NCBI GenBank assembly: GCA_025353725.1
Contig: JANXOF010000044.1
Span: forward strand, 62,001 to 126,000
Source of the DNA: Polyangiaceae bacterium
GTDB lineage: Bacteria; Myxococcota_A; Polyangia; Polyangiales; Polyangiaceae
Reading direction: 5' to 3'
Length of the DNA: 64,000 nucleotides
The position numbers and the translations under genes were made by a program. Shown one piece after another: positions 1 through 7,304 of the stretch. The number at the start of each line of letters is the position of its first letter. The first letter of the stretch is position 1. The notes beneath the pieces are model-generated. The model made no database searches. It was not told the DNA's origin and was given only the letters and a program-made list of their open reading frames with translations.

Positions 1-131
1 CCAACCTTGATGGCGCAGGCGTGGAATTGGCCGACCGCGAGCGAGAGCTGCGGCGTCGGCATCGCGAGAGCTTGGCGGAGGCGTGTCGCTCGGTCGGTGT
101 CGGACGCTACGTTGCCTCACGAATAAGCTGA
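1..131 (+). CDS. C-terminal end of an unidentified protein (cut by window start)
   Basis: A reading frame open from the window edge ends at TGA 129-131 and encodes 42 residues rich in Arg, Glu and Leu, ending RYVASRIS. Its third codon positions are GC-rich, as in real genes here. The product starts outside the window and no domain can be recognised. It converges on the minus-strand hydrolase gene about 80 bases further on. It could be a chance frame. Confidence 0.4.
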   Translation, partial: NLDGAGVELADRERELRRRHRESLAEACRSVGVGRYVASRIS

Positions 132-213
132 AGGGTCCGATAGCGCTTCACCACCGCCGACGCCCGAATTATGCTCCACAAGCTGTATCGTTCCATTCCA
201 CAGATCTAGAGCA

Positions 214-1212
214 CTAGGGAAGCGGCACGTCGCCTTCGTGCGCGAGGACAAAGGCGAACGCTTCTCTCATGAGAGCCTCCATGTCACTCGGATAGCGGTG
301 AGCCACGCCGCGCATCACGAGGAGCTTTGCGGGGAACCTTTCGCGCTCGAGCGCGTCTTGGGTTTTTGCCATTCCCGCGAGCTCGGTGCCCAACTCGCCG
401 GCGAGAAGCGCAACGGCGCGAACGCCGGCCCTGCGCAAAGCGGTTGCGTCAAGCGGTGCGTTAGCCTCGATGATGACGAGGTACGGCCAGCGCGACGGGT
501 GCATCCTGGCAAGTACGGGTACCGCGAACCCTCCGCGCGACCATCCCGTAAGCACGGCTCCGTCGCGGCGAATCACCCCTGCGTGCTTGACGGAGACCTT
601 GGCAATCGAGCGCTCGAGATCGGCGTCCATGATCGTGACGAGCTCGCCCCAGGTCGGAGCCTCCCACGACGGAGGACCGACCTCGGCATCGCCGCATCGT
701 GCGTTGCCCGACGGCGCGACAAGAACGCCTACGTCAGCCGCCGCTTGAAGCCACGTGCCCGACGAGTAGGAAGGCGGATGGCAGATGCCGTGAAGGTGAG
801 CGATAAGACGGAACGGTCGCGTCAGGCCGCTCTTTGCGTCGCCAGGTAGGGCATAGTACGCGGTCCGGCCCGGGCTAAGCGGCACAGCGTGAGGCCCATT
901 CGCTTTAGAATGGTCGGTGCCCGCTGAAACAGAAAGATTTTCGGGCCAAGAGCGAGGCTCCGGAGGTCCGACCGATGCGCTCACCGATGCGCTGACCGCT
1001 TCGCTGACCGATGCGCCGGCTGTGGGTAACGGTCGCCGCGTTTCGACGCGAGCAGGAGCGACCACGCGGGCAGAAACGGCGATGCTGGCCGCACCACGCG
1101 GAGATGCGAGCGTATCCGTGGACCGGCTACATCCACACGCGAGCGCACCGGCAAGCACAAGCTGTACGAAGAGCGTCGCGGCTGTGACGCGTTTGGGGAT
1201 TGCCCGGAGCAC
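214..1212 (-). CDS. Secreted alpha/beta-hydrolase-like protein
   Basis: The 332-residue product has an N-terminal hydrophobic segment (residues about 11-25) followed by Cys26 and Cys28, so it is exported and may be a lipoprotein, although the lipobox is imperfect. A low-complexity Ala/Ser/Val linker follows to about residue 95. The C-terminal two thirds looks like an alpha/beta hydrolase: an HLHG oxyanion-type turn near residue 140, the nucleophile elbow GWSRGG with Ser225, and a late His in GVAHRYPSD as the likely third catalytic residue. This resembles the poly(3-hydroxybutyrate) depolymerase/esterase fold, but the substrate cannot be told. The start is GTG at 1212. The linker contains a 12-bp-type tandem repeat read as SEAVSASVSASV. 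It is divergent from the next gene. Confidence 0.75.
   Translation of the reverse strand: MLRAIPKRVTAATLFVQLVLAGALACGCSRSTDTLASPRGAASIAVSARVVAPARVETRRPLPTAGASVSEAVSASVSASVGPPEPRSWPENLSVSAGTDHSKANGPHAVPLSPGRTAYYALPGDAKSGLTRPFRLIAHLHGICHPPSYSSGTWLQAAADVGVLVAPSGNARCGDAEVGPPSWEAPTWGELVTIMDADLERSIAKVSVKHAGVIRRDGAVLTGWSRGGFAVPVLARMHPSRWPYLVIIEANAPLDATALRRAGVRAVALLAGELGTELAGMAKTQDALERERFPAKLLVMRGVAHRYPSDMEALMREAFAFVLAHEGDVPLP
965..1016. repeat. Short degenerate tandem repeat (about 12-bp unit) inside the hydrolase gene
   Basis: Repeated units close to ACCGATGCGCTG run head to tail inside the linker of the hydrolase gene. Unit length is a multiple of three, so the reading frame is kept. It is one of several such tracts in the window. 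Confidence 0.7.
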
Positions 1213-1257
1213 GCGTCGTCTATAAACCTAGAACTCGTCGCTGACGCGACGCCCCGC

Positions 1258-1710
1258 ATGCCCGACAACGAATCGAAGCCACCGAAACGAGTTGCCTTCT
1301 CAACGCTTCCGCCCCCGGAAAGCGACGACGACATGTACAGCGCCTCCACGAAGGTCGGACAGGCCTCCGAAGAGCTGCTCGCTCTCGTGCGCGCGTCGGA
1401 GGAAGAACGGTTACTCCAAAGTCAGGCTCTGTCGGTCGACGACGAGGCCACCATCGTCGGTTCGAAGGACGTCGCTGCGTTTACGGCGCGACCGCGCGAA
1501 GTAGCGCGGGCGAGCGCCTTACCTTCGGCTCCGCCGTCACGGGGCTCATCGAAGCACGTCACGATCTCCACCCGAGTCTCCTCTCCTGCTGCTCGCCGCG
1601 AGACGAGCGCGACGAGCGCGACGAGCAGCACGGAAGGCCTTCCACCGGCGACCTCTATTGTGCTCTTGTTCGCGGTCGTCACGCTGGTGCTCGCGGCGCT
1701 CGTTCGTTGA
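1258..1710 (+). CDS. Small tail-anchored membrane protein, function unknown
   Basis: The 150-residue product has a charged, Ser/Pro/Ala-rich and probably disordered body and a single C-terminal hydrophobic segment (ATSIVLLFAVVTLVLAALV), so it is predicted to be tail-anchored with the bulk in the cytoplasm. No domain is recognised. The ATG lies 45 bases from the divergent hydrolase start. The gene is 39 bases upstream of the next plus-strand lipoprotein gene and could be cotranscribed with it. A short (GACGAGCGC)n-like repeat encodes the SATSATS stretch. Confidence 0.65.
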   Translation: MPDNESKPPKRVAFSTLPPPESDDDMYSASTKVGQASEELLALVRASEEERLLQSQALSVDDEATIVGSKDVAAFTARPREVARASALPSAPPSRGSSKHVTISTRVSSPAARRETSATSATSSTEGLPPATSIVLLFAVVTLVLAALVR

Positions 1711-1749
1711 GCGTGGAACTCCAGCGGCTCTTTAGCCTGGAGATTACCT

Positions 1750-2331
1750 ATGTCGAACCGAATCCTGGGCGCCGCGTGCGGCGTCTTCGTGCTCACGCTT
1801 GCGGCGTGTCCGAAAAAGACGGAGTCCGTGCCGGACGCGGCCGTCGAGCCCATCGTTCCCGTTGCGGTAGCCCCCACCACGCCCGCGCCCGTCGTGGACG
1901 CCGCGACCCCGCTCGTCGGCGCTGCAAGCACGGCGGCCGCGGCAAAATCAGCCACCTCGCCGACCGTGGTCGATGCGAGTGTCGCGAGCCCCGACGCTGC
2001 GGCGCCGCTTGCGACGACGTCTGAAGACGCGGGCGCCGCATCCGCTTCGACCGCATGTTGCTGCGAAGTTACGGGTCAGCCCTTAGCGACCTTGGGAATG
2101 AGCGAGTGCACGAAAACCAAAAAAGGTCAGTGCGTAAAGAAGGACCGCTGCGCAGTCGCCACCGGTGCCGCGACCGATGGTGGAGCCAGGGCTGGTTCGG
2201 CGGTCACGCCTCCCATCGCCCAAACCTGCTGCTGTGACGTGGCTGGCAAAAAGGACATCGTCAGCCAAAGCGAGTGCGCCAAAGGCGGCAAAGGACGCTG
2301 CGTCAAAGCAGCCGAGTGCGTCCCGAAGTAG
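1750..2331 (+). CDS. Cys-rich lipoprotein with two internal CCC repeats
   Basis: The 193-residue product begins with a signal peptide and a lipobox-like LTLAAC (Cys19 or 20), so it is a predicted lipoprotein. After an Ala/Pro/Val linker come two copies of a roughly 33-residue Cys motif: a CCC(E/D)V triplet, a mid SEC and a QCV/RCV plus terminal C. The second copy is the C-terminus. Even spacing suggests a disulfide- or metal-stabilised fold, but the family is not recognised. A clear ribosome binding site, GGAG, precedes the ATG by seven bases. It converges on the next gene with a three-base gap. Confidence 0.7.
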   Translation: MSNRILGAACGVFVLTLAACPKKTESVPDAAVEPIVPVAVAPTTPAPVVDAATPLVGAASTAAAAKSATSPTVVDASVASPDAAAPLATTSEDAGAASASTACCCEVTGQPLATLGMSECTKTKKGQCVKKDRCAVATGAATDGGARAGSAVTPPIAQTCCCDVAGKKDIVSQSECAKGGKGRCVKAAECVPK

Positions 2332-2334
2332 CCC

Positions 2335-2904
2335 TCACCGACACGACACACCGCCTGCGCAATCGCCGCTGCAACGGCAGCCGAAGATCGGCGCGGATTG
2401 GGCGCAGCTTGCTTCAGGCGACCCTGTCCCCGCGCTGTCGACGCAATCGGGTCGCTTCGGATCCGACAGGTCACACCATTCGCTCGCAGCTTTGCAGGTT
2501 AGACCCTTCGTTCCGCACGCAAACGTCTTGGATGGCGTCGCACACGTCGCGTCGTTATGGCCGACTCCTTCCGTAGGCGTGTTGGGCGGCTTGCCGCCCG
2601 TTTGCGTCGTTCGGCCGGACGGTGACTTACTGTCCTTGGCAGGCGCTTCGCCGCTGCACGACCCCTGGTCCGCGGTGCCTGACGCGGCGCACGCGAACTT
2701 CTCGCCATTGATGCATGCGGACTCGCCACACAACATCGATTTCGAAACTCCGTTATACGAGATATCGCACGTGCACGAACCGCCGCTCGGCTTCGTGCCG
2801 CCGTCGGCCGAAGAATCACCGATTGTGGGGTCGCCGCTCGTGCCGGAAGAACACGCCACCGCAAACGCACCGACGAGACCGAGGGCAAGACTTTGAATTC
2901 GCAT
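2335..2904 (-). CDS. Cys-rich lipoprotein, paralogue A
   Basis: The start is set at the ATG at 2904, where the product begins MRIQSLALGLVGAFAVACSS. That gives a textbook signal peptide and lipobox and matches the start of the paralogue at 4550-5050. The mature 170-residue protein carries a block C-T-C-DISYNGV...C-GESACINGE...C, then a Pro/Gly/Ser linker and a second Cys block. The paralogue shares the order, spacing and much of the sequence. Function is unknown; the repeated Cys pairs suggest an extracellular disulfide-rich fold. The promoter-proximal bases upstream also resemble those of the paralogue. It is divergent from the Uma2 pseudogene. Confidence 0.75.
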   Translation of the reverse strand: MRIQSLALGLVGAFAVACSSGTSGDPTIGDSSADGGTKPSGGSCTCDISYNGVSKSMLCGESACINGEKFACAASGTADQGSCSGEAPAKDSKSPSGRTTQTGGKPPNTPTEGVGHNDATCATPSKTFACGTKGLTCKAASEWCDLSDPKRPDCVDSAGTGSPEASCAQSAPIFGCRCSGDCAGGVSCR

Positions 2905-3199
2905 AGCGACACGCTTTGCAGCCACTACGCCCACAATGTCGCACAGGGGAGTGCGGAGCTTTACTGAGATGGCTTCTCCGTCGCGAGGGACTCTAGAGGT
3001 CCGTGGGAGAGCGGCGATCCACCACGCGCCGCCCGCGGAGCCTCCGCGGCCCGTACAGGCCAGCCGCCGCGAATGAGCGCGTTGTCCACTTCGTTGTTGT
3101 CTAACGCGTCACGCCGGCGCCCTAAACAGAATTGCGGGTTTCGGTGTTCCCTGTGCACCCCGTCCGATCGCGTAACCGTCGCCCTGCTAGCCTTGCGCT

Positions 3200-3919
3200 G
3201 TGGCAGGCCAAACTACGCGCAAGCGCGCAACCTGTGCCGACGTGCTCGCGGCACCCGAACACCTCACCGCAGAAGTCCTCGACGGCGAACTGCATCTGAT
3301 GCCGAGACCGCGCCGCGCCCATCTTCGCTGCACCTCAGGCTTAGGCTCGATGCTCTTCGGCGTCTTTCAAGTGGGCGTGGGCGGCCCAGGCGGCTGGACG
3401 ATTATCTACGAGCTTGAGCTGCACCTTGGCTGCGAGCCCGACATCCTTGTGCCGGATTTGGCGGGGTGGCGCGCAGGAAGGCTTGTGGACCGCGACGACG
3501 AAGACGAGCCGTTCATCACGGTGATTCCTGATTAGGTATGCGAGATAGCTTCCCCGGGCGCGAGGCGCATCGACCGCATGAAGAAAATGCCAATCTTTGC
3601 GCGCGAGAAAATTCCTTTTGTATGGCTCGTCGAGCCACTTGAACGAATGGTCGAAGTGTTTCGCCACGAAGGTGCAAGTTATTCACTTATTGGCGTTTAC
3701 GGCGGCGACGACGCTGTCCGCGCGGAACCTTTTGATGCCGTAGAAATCCCCCCCCGCGTTCCTGCGGGGAAACCAGGACCCAGTCGCTCAACCGGAAGAA
3801 CACTGAATCCCAAGCCGCTTGGGAATCAGATACGTCCTCTTCAATGCAAACTTGGAAACAAACGTCGACGACGTTTCGTATGCAACGGAGCGAGCTGCTC
3901 GCTTTCCCGACGCTCATAA
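3200..3919 (+). pseudogene. Uma2-family (DUF820) endonuclease interrupted by an in-frame amber codon
   Basis: A GTG start at 3200 opens a frame reading like Uma2/DUF820, a PD-(D/E)XK nuclease family: TAEVLDGELHLMPRPRRAH, then PDILVPDLAGWR. At 3533-3535 the frame hits TAG and then continues, same phase, as VCEIASPGARRIDRMKKMPI, WLVEPLERMVEVF and RAEPFDAVEIPP, the family's second half. The family has Trp at the position of the stop (PDWVCE), so one TGG to TAG change explains it. The frame runs on to 3919, but homology ends near 3757, after a run of eight C. Predicted catalytic residues lie on both sides of the stop, so the first half alone should be inactive. Readthrough cannot be excluded. Confidence 0.85.
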
Positions 3920-3923
3920 CCGC

Positions 3924-4367
3924 TTAGTGCGTGGTGCTCCAGGTTCCGCGCACTACGTTCGTACAAACCTCTCGCGCAGCTTGGATTTCTTTCGTCGCGC
4001 TGCTACCTGTCGCCGAGCTATAGTAACAAACGTCGCTCGTTGATACCTTACAGCAGCCGGACAACGTCGTCGATGCGGGACAGCTCTCGTCAACGACACC
4101 ACCCGCCGAAGTGCATGCACTCCTGCCAGCCGCTGCGCCGCCAGGAGTCGCATACGTGAGTGAGCAGTTGTCGTAACCGACTTCCGGACTCTTGCAGGCA
4201 AAGAGCGGAGTCGAACCACCTCCGGAAGGACTGGTGCTCGCATCGGGTCGGCTCGTGCTCGCATCAGGAGGACTTGTCGTCGTCGTGTCCGATGTACAAC
4301 CGAACGCGCCAAGCCCAACGCACGTGAACACGGCCACATACGCGAGCAAACTCTGTAGCTTTAGCAT
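3924..4367 (-). CDS. Small Cys-containing lipoprotein, function unknown
   Basis: The ATG at 4367 gives MLKLQSLLAYVAVFTCVGLG followed by AFGC, a signal peptide plus lipobox; the frame's earlier start lacks this feature. The mature protein (about 125 residues) has a Thr/Ser/Pro linker with two PDASTS units, then a Cys-rich domain with a CCK motif (GCCKVSTSDVCYYSS). It may be periplasmic or surface exposed. No family is recognised. It sits between the two members of the duplicated lipoprotein/Uma2 module and ends four bases from the end of the interrupted Uma2 frame. Confidence 0.65.
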   Translation of the reverse strand: MLKLQSLLAYVAVFTCVGLGAFGCTSDTTTTSPPDASTSRPDASTSPSGGGSTPLFACKSPEVGYDNCSLTYATPGGAAAGRSACTSAGGVVDESCPASTTLSGCCKVSTSDVCYYSSATGSSATKEIQAAREVCTNVVRGTWSTTH

Positions 4368-4549
4368 GCACGTGATTCTATGCAGCGCCTCACGAGTCAC
4401 GCGAGTCAAATCGAGAGTCCTGCCAGAATCACAATCGCGAAGAAGTTCGAGTCCGCCCGTTGTCCGTCCGTGAGTTCGATGTGGACAAGGGCTGCCTCAA
4501 AGCCACTAACTCCGTTACGAAATAGCGTTCCGCCCGCGTCGGCTCACTT

Positions 4550-5050
4550 TCAAAAAACGCCCCCTGCACTCGTACGGCAACGGCAACGGGTACGGGTAGC
4601 GAACTGCTGACAGAGAGCTGCAGGGTTGGGGCCTCCCCCGACGCATTGAGGATGGCTCGCATTCATGAGTAAGCAGAATTCGACGGAAGTTTTACACGTG
4701 AGCCCCAGCTCCCCGCACGCGAACGTTTCCGATGTGATGACTCCGGGGCTGCCTCCCGCGTCAGGCGCCCCCTCGGCGCTTGGCGGCTTATCGCCCGCTT
4801 GCGTCGACCCAGCGGGGGGTGACGGCTCCCGTTTCGCAGGCGCTTCGCTACCGCACGCCCCTTCGTCCGCGGTGCCAGACGGTGCGCACGAAAAATTCTC
4901 GCCGTTGATGCATGCCGACTCGCCACAAGAAAGCGCCTTTTGAACGCCGTTGTAGGAGATATCGCAGGTACACGAGTCGGCGTTCGTGCCAGAGGAACAC
5001 GCGACCGCGAGCGCGCCGACAAGAGCAGCGGAAAGACGTCGAATTGGCAT
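4550..5050 (-). CDS. Cys-rich lipoprotein, paralogue B
   Basis: The 166-residue product begins MPIRRLSAALVGALAVACSS, a signal peptide and lipobox almost the same as paralogue A (2335-2904). The mature part has the same CTCDISYNGV, SCGESACINGE, SGTADEGAC and FACGELGLTCKT blocks in the same order, with a shorter linker. The two genes are therefore duplicates. As with copy A, an Uma2 fragment lies just upstream on the opposite strand, so a larger unit was copied. Function is unknown. The C-terminus differs from copy A, ending in a short Arg/Cys stretch. Confidence 0.75.
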   Translation of the reverse strand: MPIRRLSAALVGALAVACSSGTNADSCTCDISYNGVQKALSCGESACINGENFSCAPSGTADEGACGSEAPAKREPSPPAGSTQAGDKPPSAEGAPDAGGSPGVITSETFACGELGLTCKTSVEFCLLMNASHPQCVGGGPNPAALCQQFATRTRCRCRTSAGGVF

Positions 5051-5125
5051 AGCCCACGCGAGCTCCCACCTGCGCCCACAAAGTCAACCACCACGCAAAG
5101 CAGACGCACTGTTCGTACGGCTTTG

Positions 5126-5251
5126 CGCCGTCGTTTGGGTACTTACGGCGGCGACGCCAGTAATCGCGCGGAACCGTTTGAGGCCGTAGAGGTCCCTCCC
5201 GTGTTTCTCCGGTGGGAGCAGCCCGAGGCCGCCGCTCCAGGTGACCCGTAG
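5126..5251 (+). pseudogene. C-terminal remnant of a second Uma2-family gene
   Basis: About 40 codons ending at TAG 5249-5251 read GTYGGDASNRAEPFEAVEVP, closely matching the C-terminal block of the interrupted Uma2 gene (GVYGGDDAVRAEPFDAVEIP). Nothing resembling the catalytic core lies upstream; the frame runs straight into the promoter region of lipoprotein paralogue B. This is a decayed remnant from which some 130 or more codons have been deleted. Its position and strand relative to the lipoprotein match the first copy. Confidence 0.75.
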
Positions 5252-5386
5252 CACTTCCGGCCAGCCGCTCAGCAAGCGCCGATACTCGCTGACAACGGGT
5301 GTATGCGAACGAAATCCAATAGCTCTGCATGAAACCGAAATGCAGGACGGGCAAGATCCCGAACCGGCTGCCATCGTTTAACTTTC

Positions 5387-5434
5387 CTTTGAGCGGGACA
5401 CCGGATTCGAACCGGCGACATCCAGCTTGGGAAG
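5387..5434 (-). repeat. 48-bp direct repeat: tRNA-Gly 3'-half fragment (candidate attachment site)
   Basis: These 48 bases are identical to 6662-6709, the 3' half of the intact tRNA-Gly plus five flanking bases. The match covers the acceptor 3' strand, T arm, variable loop, the 3' side of the anticodon stem and the anticodon, then stops abruptly in the anticodon loop. A tRNA 3' fragment in direct orientation at a distance is the usual footprint of site-specific integration into a tRNA gene. The distance between copies is 1,275 bases. Confidence 0.85.
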
Positions 5435-5574
5435 GTCGACGGGTTCTTACAGAGATCCCTATTTCCCAGGGTCGCACCAAGGGATGGTGAGCGGCCCCAC
5501 GACCTCCCCCACGAGTTGGCTACTGCGTCGGGGTCGAGGTGAAAGGCTATGCCCGTCGCGGGCGTGCCAGCCGA

Positions 5575-6084
5575 CTACGGGAAGAGAGCGTTGAACTGCG
5601 TGTCGATGGCGTGCGCGAACTTGAGCAGATCGGCTCCGATGCGCTGTAGGGGATCCCTAACGCGGTGCACGATGGGGAGGTGCCGCGCGGGCCACTCCAC
5701 CGCACGGGATCCCGGATTCTCCCACGGGTATTCGAGCTGAGGAGACTGCGGCACCGCGTACACTCTCATAGCGTGGGAAACGATCGCCGGTTGAGCATTC
5801 TCCAGCTCGCGCACGGCGTCGAGGACCCGACCCTGATAGCCAGGGAGCATCGGGCCGGCGGGATGTTTTCCGAGCAGGAGAAGGAGACGGGAAGCACCGT
5901 CGTGACTTCTTGTCGGCTGATTCCCCTTTCGTGCGAACGCCGCCTTCGCCAGCTTCTCGTACGTCATCTGCAACAACATGCAAAACGTCGACTCGCACCT
6001 CGCCGTGTACGCCACTTCGGCCGCCCGAAGATCCTCCCGTGCCTGCTCCAAGAACGGATCCGCCCAGTCTCTCGGGACCGGCAT
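5575..6084 (-). CDS. HEPN-like alpha-helical protein of the cassette
   Basis: The start at ATG 6084 is fixed by a four-base ATGA overlap with the upstream gene. The 169-residue product begins MPVPRDWADPFLEQAREDLR, followed by a helix-rich stretch (STFCMLLQMTYEKLAKAAF) in the style of HEPN domains, where an N-terminal 'EQAREDL' helix and a 'YEKLAKA' helix are typical. A possible HEPN-like R-x5-H occurs late (RHLPIVH, near residue 138), though its spacing and context are not diagnostic. HEPN proteins are often RNases in toxin-antitoxin or defence modules; that role is only inferred. The coupled partner below would then be a candidate antitoxin or sensor. Confidence 0.6.
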   Translation of the reverse strand: MPVPRDWADPFLEQAREDLRAAEVAYTARCESTFCMLLQMTYEKLAKAAFARKGNQPTRSHDGASRLLLLLGKHPAGPMLPGYQGRVLDAVRELENAQPAIVSHAMRVYAVPQSPQLEYPWENPGSRAVEWPARHLPIVHRVRDPLQRIGADLLKFAHAIDTQFNALFP

Positions 6085-6395
6085 CAGAGCTTCTCGCGCT
6101 TCGACAAGTCCCATCCGGGCGGCAACGGCAACGTGCCGGACTGCACGGCCTTCCACTCGTCCGGGCTCAGGAGAATCACGACGGAGGCGAACGGAACGCC
6201 CAGGTCGGGACGGGGCTCGAACCTGAACGGAAGCACGTCACCCGAGCGCGGGGCGCTGCCTGACACCTCAAGCAAGCGAACGTCGTCAAGCTGAGGGTCG
6301 GGGAACAGGTACACCTCGACCGTCTTCGTATCCTCTTTTAGGTGGGCGGCAGCGAGACTCGCAGCCGTCGCGCGGTAGTCCAGGTCTTTGCTCAT
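6084..6395 (-). CDS. Small acidic partner protein of the cassette, function unknown
   Basis: The ATG at 6395 follows a good ribosome binding site (GGAAGAG) and gives a 103-residue protein starting MSKDLDYRATAASLAAAHLK. It has an early helix, a beta-rich middle (KTVEVYLFPDPQLDDVRLLE) and a C-terminal segment (VILLSPDEWKAVQSGTLPLP). The middle reads like a small alpha/beta domain, but no family is recognised. It ends by ATGA overlap with the HEPN-like gene, so the two are translated together in fixed order, as is usual for antitoxin-toxin or sensor-effector pairs. Confidence 0.65.
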   Translation of the reverse strand: MSKDLDYRATAASLAAAHLKEDTKTVEVYLFPDPQLDDVRLLEVSGSAPRSGDVLPFRFEPRPDLGVPFASVVILLSPDEWKAVQSGTLPLPPGWDLSKREKL

Positions 6396-6666
6396 CGTCT
6401 CTTCCCGCAGCTTACCGCAGAACAGGCACCCGATCGCCCCCTTAACCTTCAGCCATGCGGAGCAGCTCACGGAACGGGCTGCCACGCGCCGTCGCCGTCC
6501 CGCCGCTGAATTTCAGGCGTCCTTCCGGAACGCCCACAAGGCCCCCGAGACCCTTCTGAAGAAGACCGCCCTGCCCTCCGACCAGCCCCACGAGTGAGCC
6601 ATTTTGTTCAGTGATCCTGCGTTGCGTTCGGGCTCTCGCGGGGCCTGTTTTTCCGTAGTGACTTTG

Positions 6667-6739
6667 AGCGGGACACCGGATTCGAACCGGCGACATCCAG
6701 CTTGGGAAGCTGGCACTCTACCAACTGAGTTAGTCCCGC
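6667..6739 (-). tRNA. tRNA-Gly (anticodon CCC)
   Basis: On the minus strand the sequence folds as a full tRNA: acceptor stem GCGGGAC/GTCCCGC, D arm with AGTTGGTA loop, anticodon stem CCAGC/GCTGG around loop TTCCCAA (anticodon CCC, reading GGG), and T arm with TTCGAAT loop. The discriminator is T and CCA is not encoded. The 3' half is duplicated at 5387-5434. Confidence 0.95.
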
Positions 6740-6970
6740 AGGGCATCCGCGACATAACGCCATTGGTCTCCAGCGTCAATGACGACGCGCTCCACGGCGC
6801 GCACGGAGACTCACGTTCATAACAAACAGCACCGTACCGTTCGGCCCGACAGCCCCCTCATTCCCTAAGGCCTCCTCCGCTTCCCAAGCCCCACCCACTC
6901 GCAGCCCCCCTCCCATCGCAGCCTTTTTTTCGCCCTTGCCTCCCTCTCATCGCCCTCTCATCGCCCTCCC
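6740..6970. other. Pyrimidine-rich gene-free stretch
   Basis: No plausible gene is seen. From about 6850 to 6970 the plus strand is strikingly C/T rich with long C runs, and it leads directly into the 8-bp tandem repeat. Confidence 0.6.
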
Positions 6971-7034
6971 ATGCCCTCATGCCCTCATGTCCTCATGTCC
7001 TCATGTCCTCATGCCCTCATGCCCTCATGCCCTC
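6971..7034. repeat. Eight tandem copies of an 8-bp unit
   Basis: The units read ATGCCCTC twice, ATGTCCTC three times and ATGCCCTC three times, head to tail without gaps. The single C/T variant is confined to the three middle units, which suggests slippage-driven duplication of blocks. No coding frame uses it convincingly. Confidence 0.9.
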
Positions 7035-7110
7035 ATCGCCTTTGTTGCCGCGAGGAGGGGTCTGGGGAGGGAGGCGCAGCTCCCTCCCCAGCGTTCGCCG
7101 CAGGCGAACC

Positions 7111-7150
7111 TTAAAAAAGAAACGGCCCAAGTCTTTCGACCCAGGCCGTT
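7111..7150 (-). terminator. Intrinsic terminator (minus strand)
   Basis: On the minus strand a hairpin (outer stem AACGGCC/GGCCGTT, inner paired GGGTC/GACTT, GAAA loop) is followed directly by TCTTTTTT. Bases 7121-7150 form the hairpin and 7111-7120 the T run. It would end a leftward transcript covering 7151-7440. Confidence 0.75.
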
Positions 7151-7304
7151 CCCGGTTGCGGCGCCGTCGGGAACACTTTGGTTTCCGTGGCGCAGGCCCT
7201 CGACGTCCGGGGGCATGTAACCGGTGCATCCACGCGCTTTGTTGCAGTTCCGGGGAATTACAGGTGATTTCTCACCGAGACCCTGGACCACTCACGCGTG
7301 ACGC
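7151..7304 (-). ncRNA. Possible structured RNA or 3' UTR upstream of the terminator
   Basis: The minus-strand sequence between the small frame and the terminator has local structure: a GGTGA/TCACC stem with a GAAA tetraloop (7263-7276), a GTGG/CCAC-type long-range pairing and GC-rich helices. With the terminator it would make an RNA of roughly 190 nt. It lacks tmRNA, RNase P and SRP RNA signatures; 6S RNA was considered but cannot be shown by eye. Confidence 0.3.

Larger units (their letters stand above)
5435..6661. mobile_element. Candidate tRNA-Gly-integrated two-gene cassette, no integrase
   Basis: The interval between the two 48-bp tRNA-Gly repeats holds one two-gene minus-strand unit and no recombinase. 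Tyrosine-integrase elements enter tRNA genes and leave an intact tRNA at one end and a 3' fragment at the other, as seen here. At about 1.27 kb it would be a very small element, either a deletion remnant that lost its integrase or a satellite mobilised in trans. The boundaries are inferred from the repeats only. Confidence 0.5.

Noticed and set aside
4429-4662. A 77-codon minus-strand frame between two lipoproteins
   Set aside because: It overlaps the end of lipoprotein B in another frame and has no signal peptide or recognisable domain.
5435-5500. A second tRNA half after the 48-bp repeat
   Set aside because: The sequence diverges from the tRNA-Gly 5' half immediately and does not fold as a D arm or acceptor.
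6971-7034. CRISPR array
   Set aside because: The 8-bp units are contiguous with no spacers and no cas genes are nearby.
7062-7091. Perfect 11-bp stem CTGGGGAGGGA/TCCCTCCCCAG
   Set aside because: No T run follows on either strand, so I did not call it a terminator; it may just be GC-rich structure.
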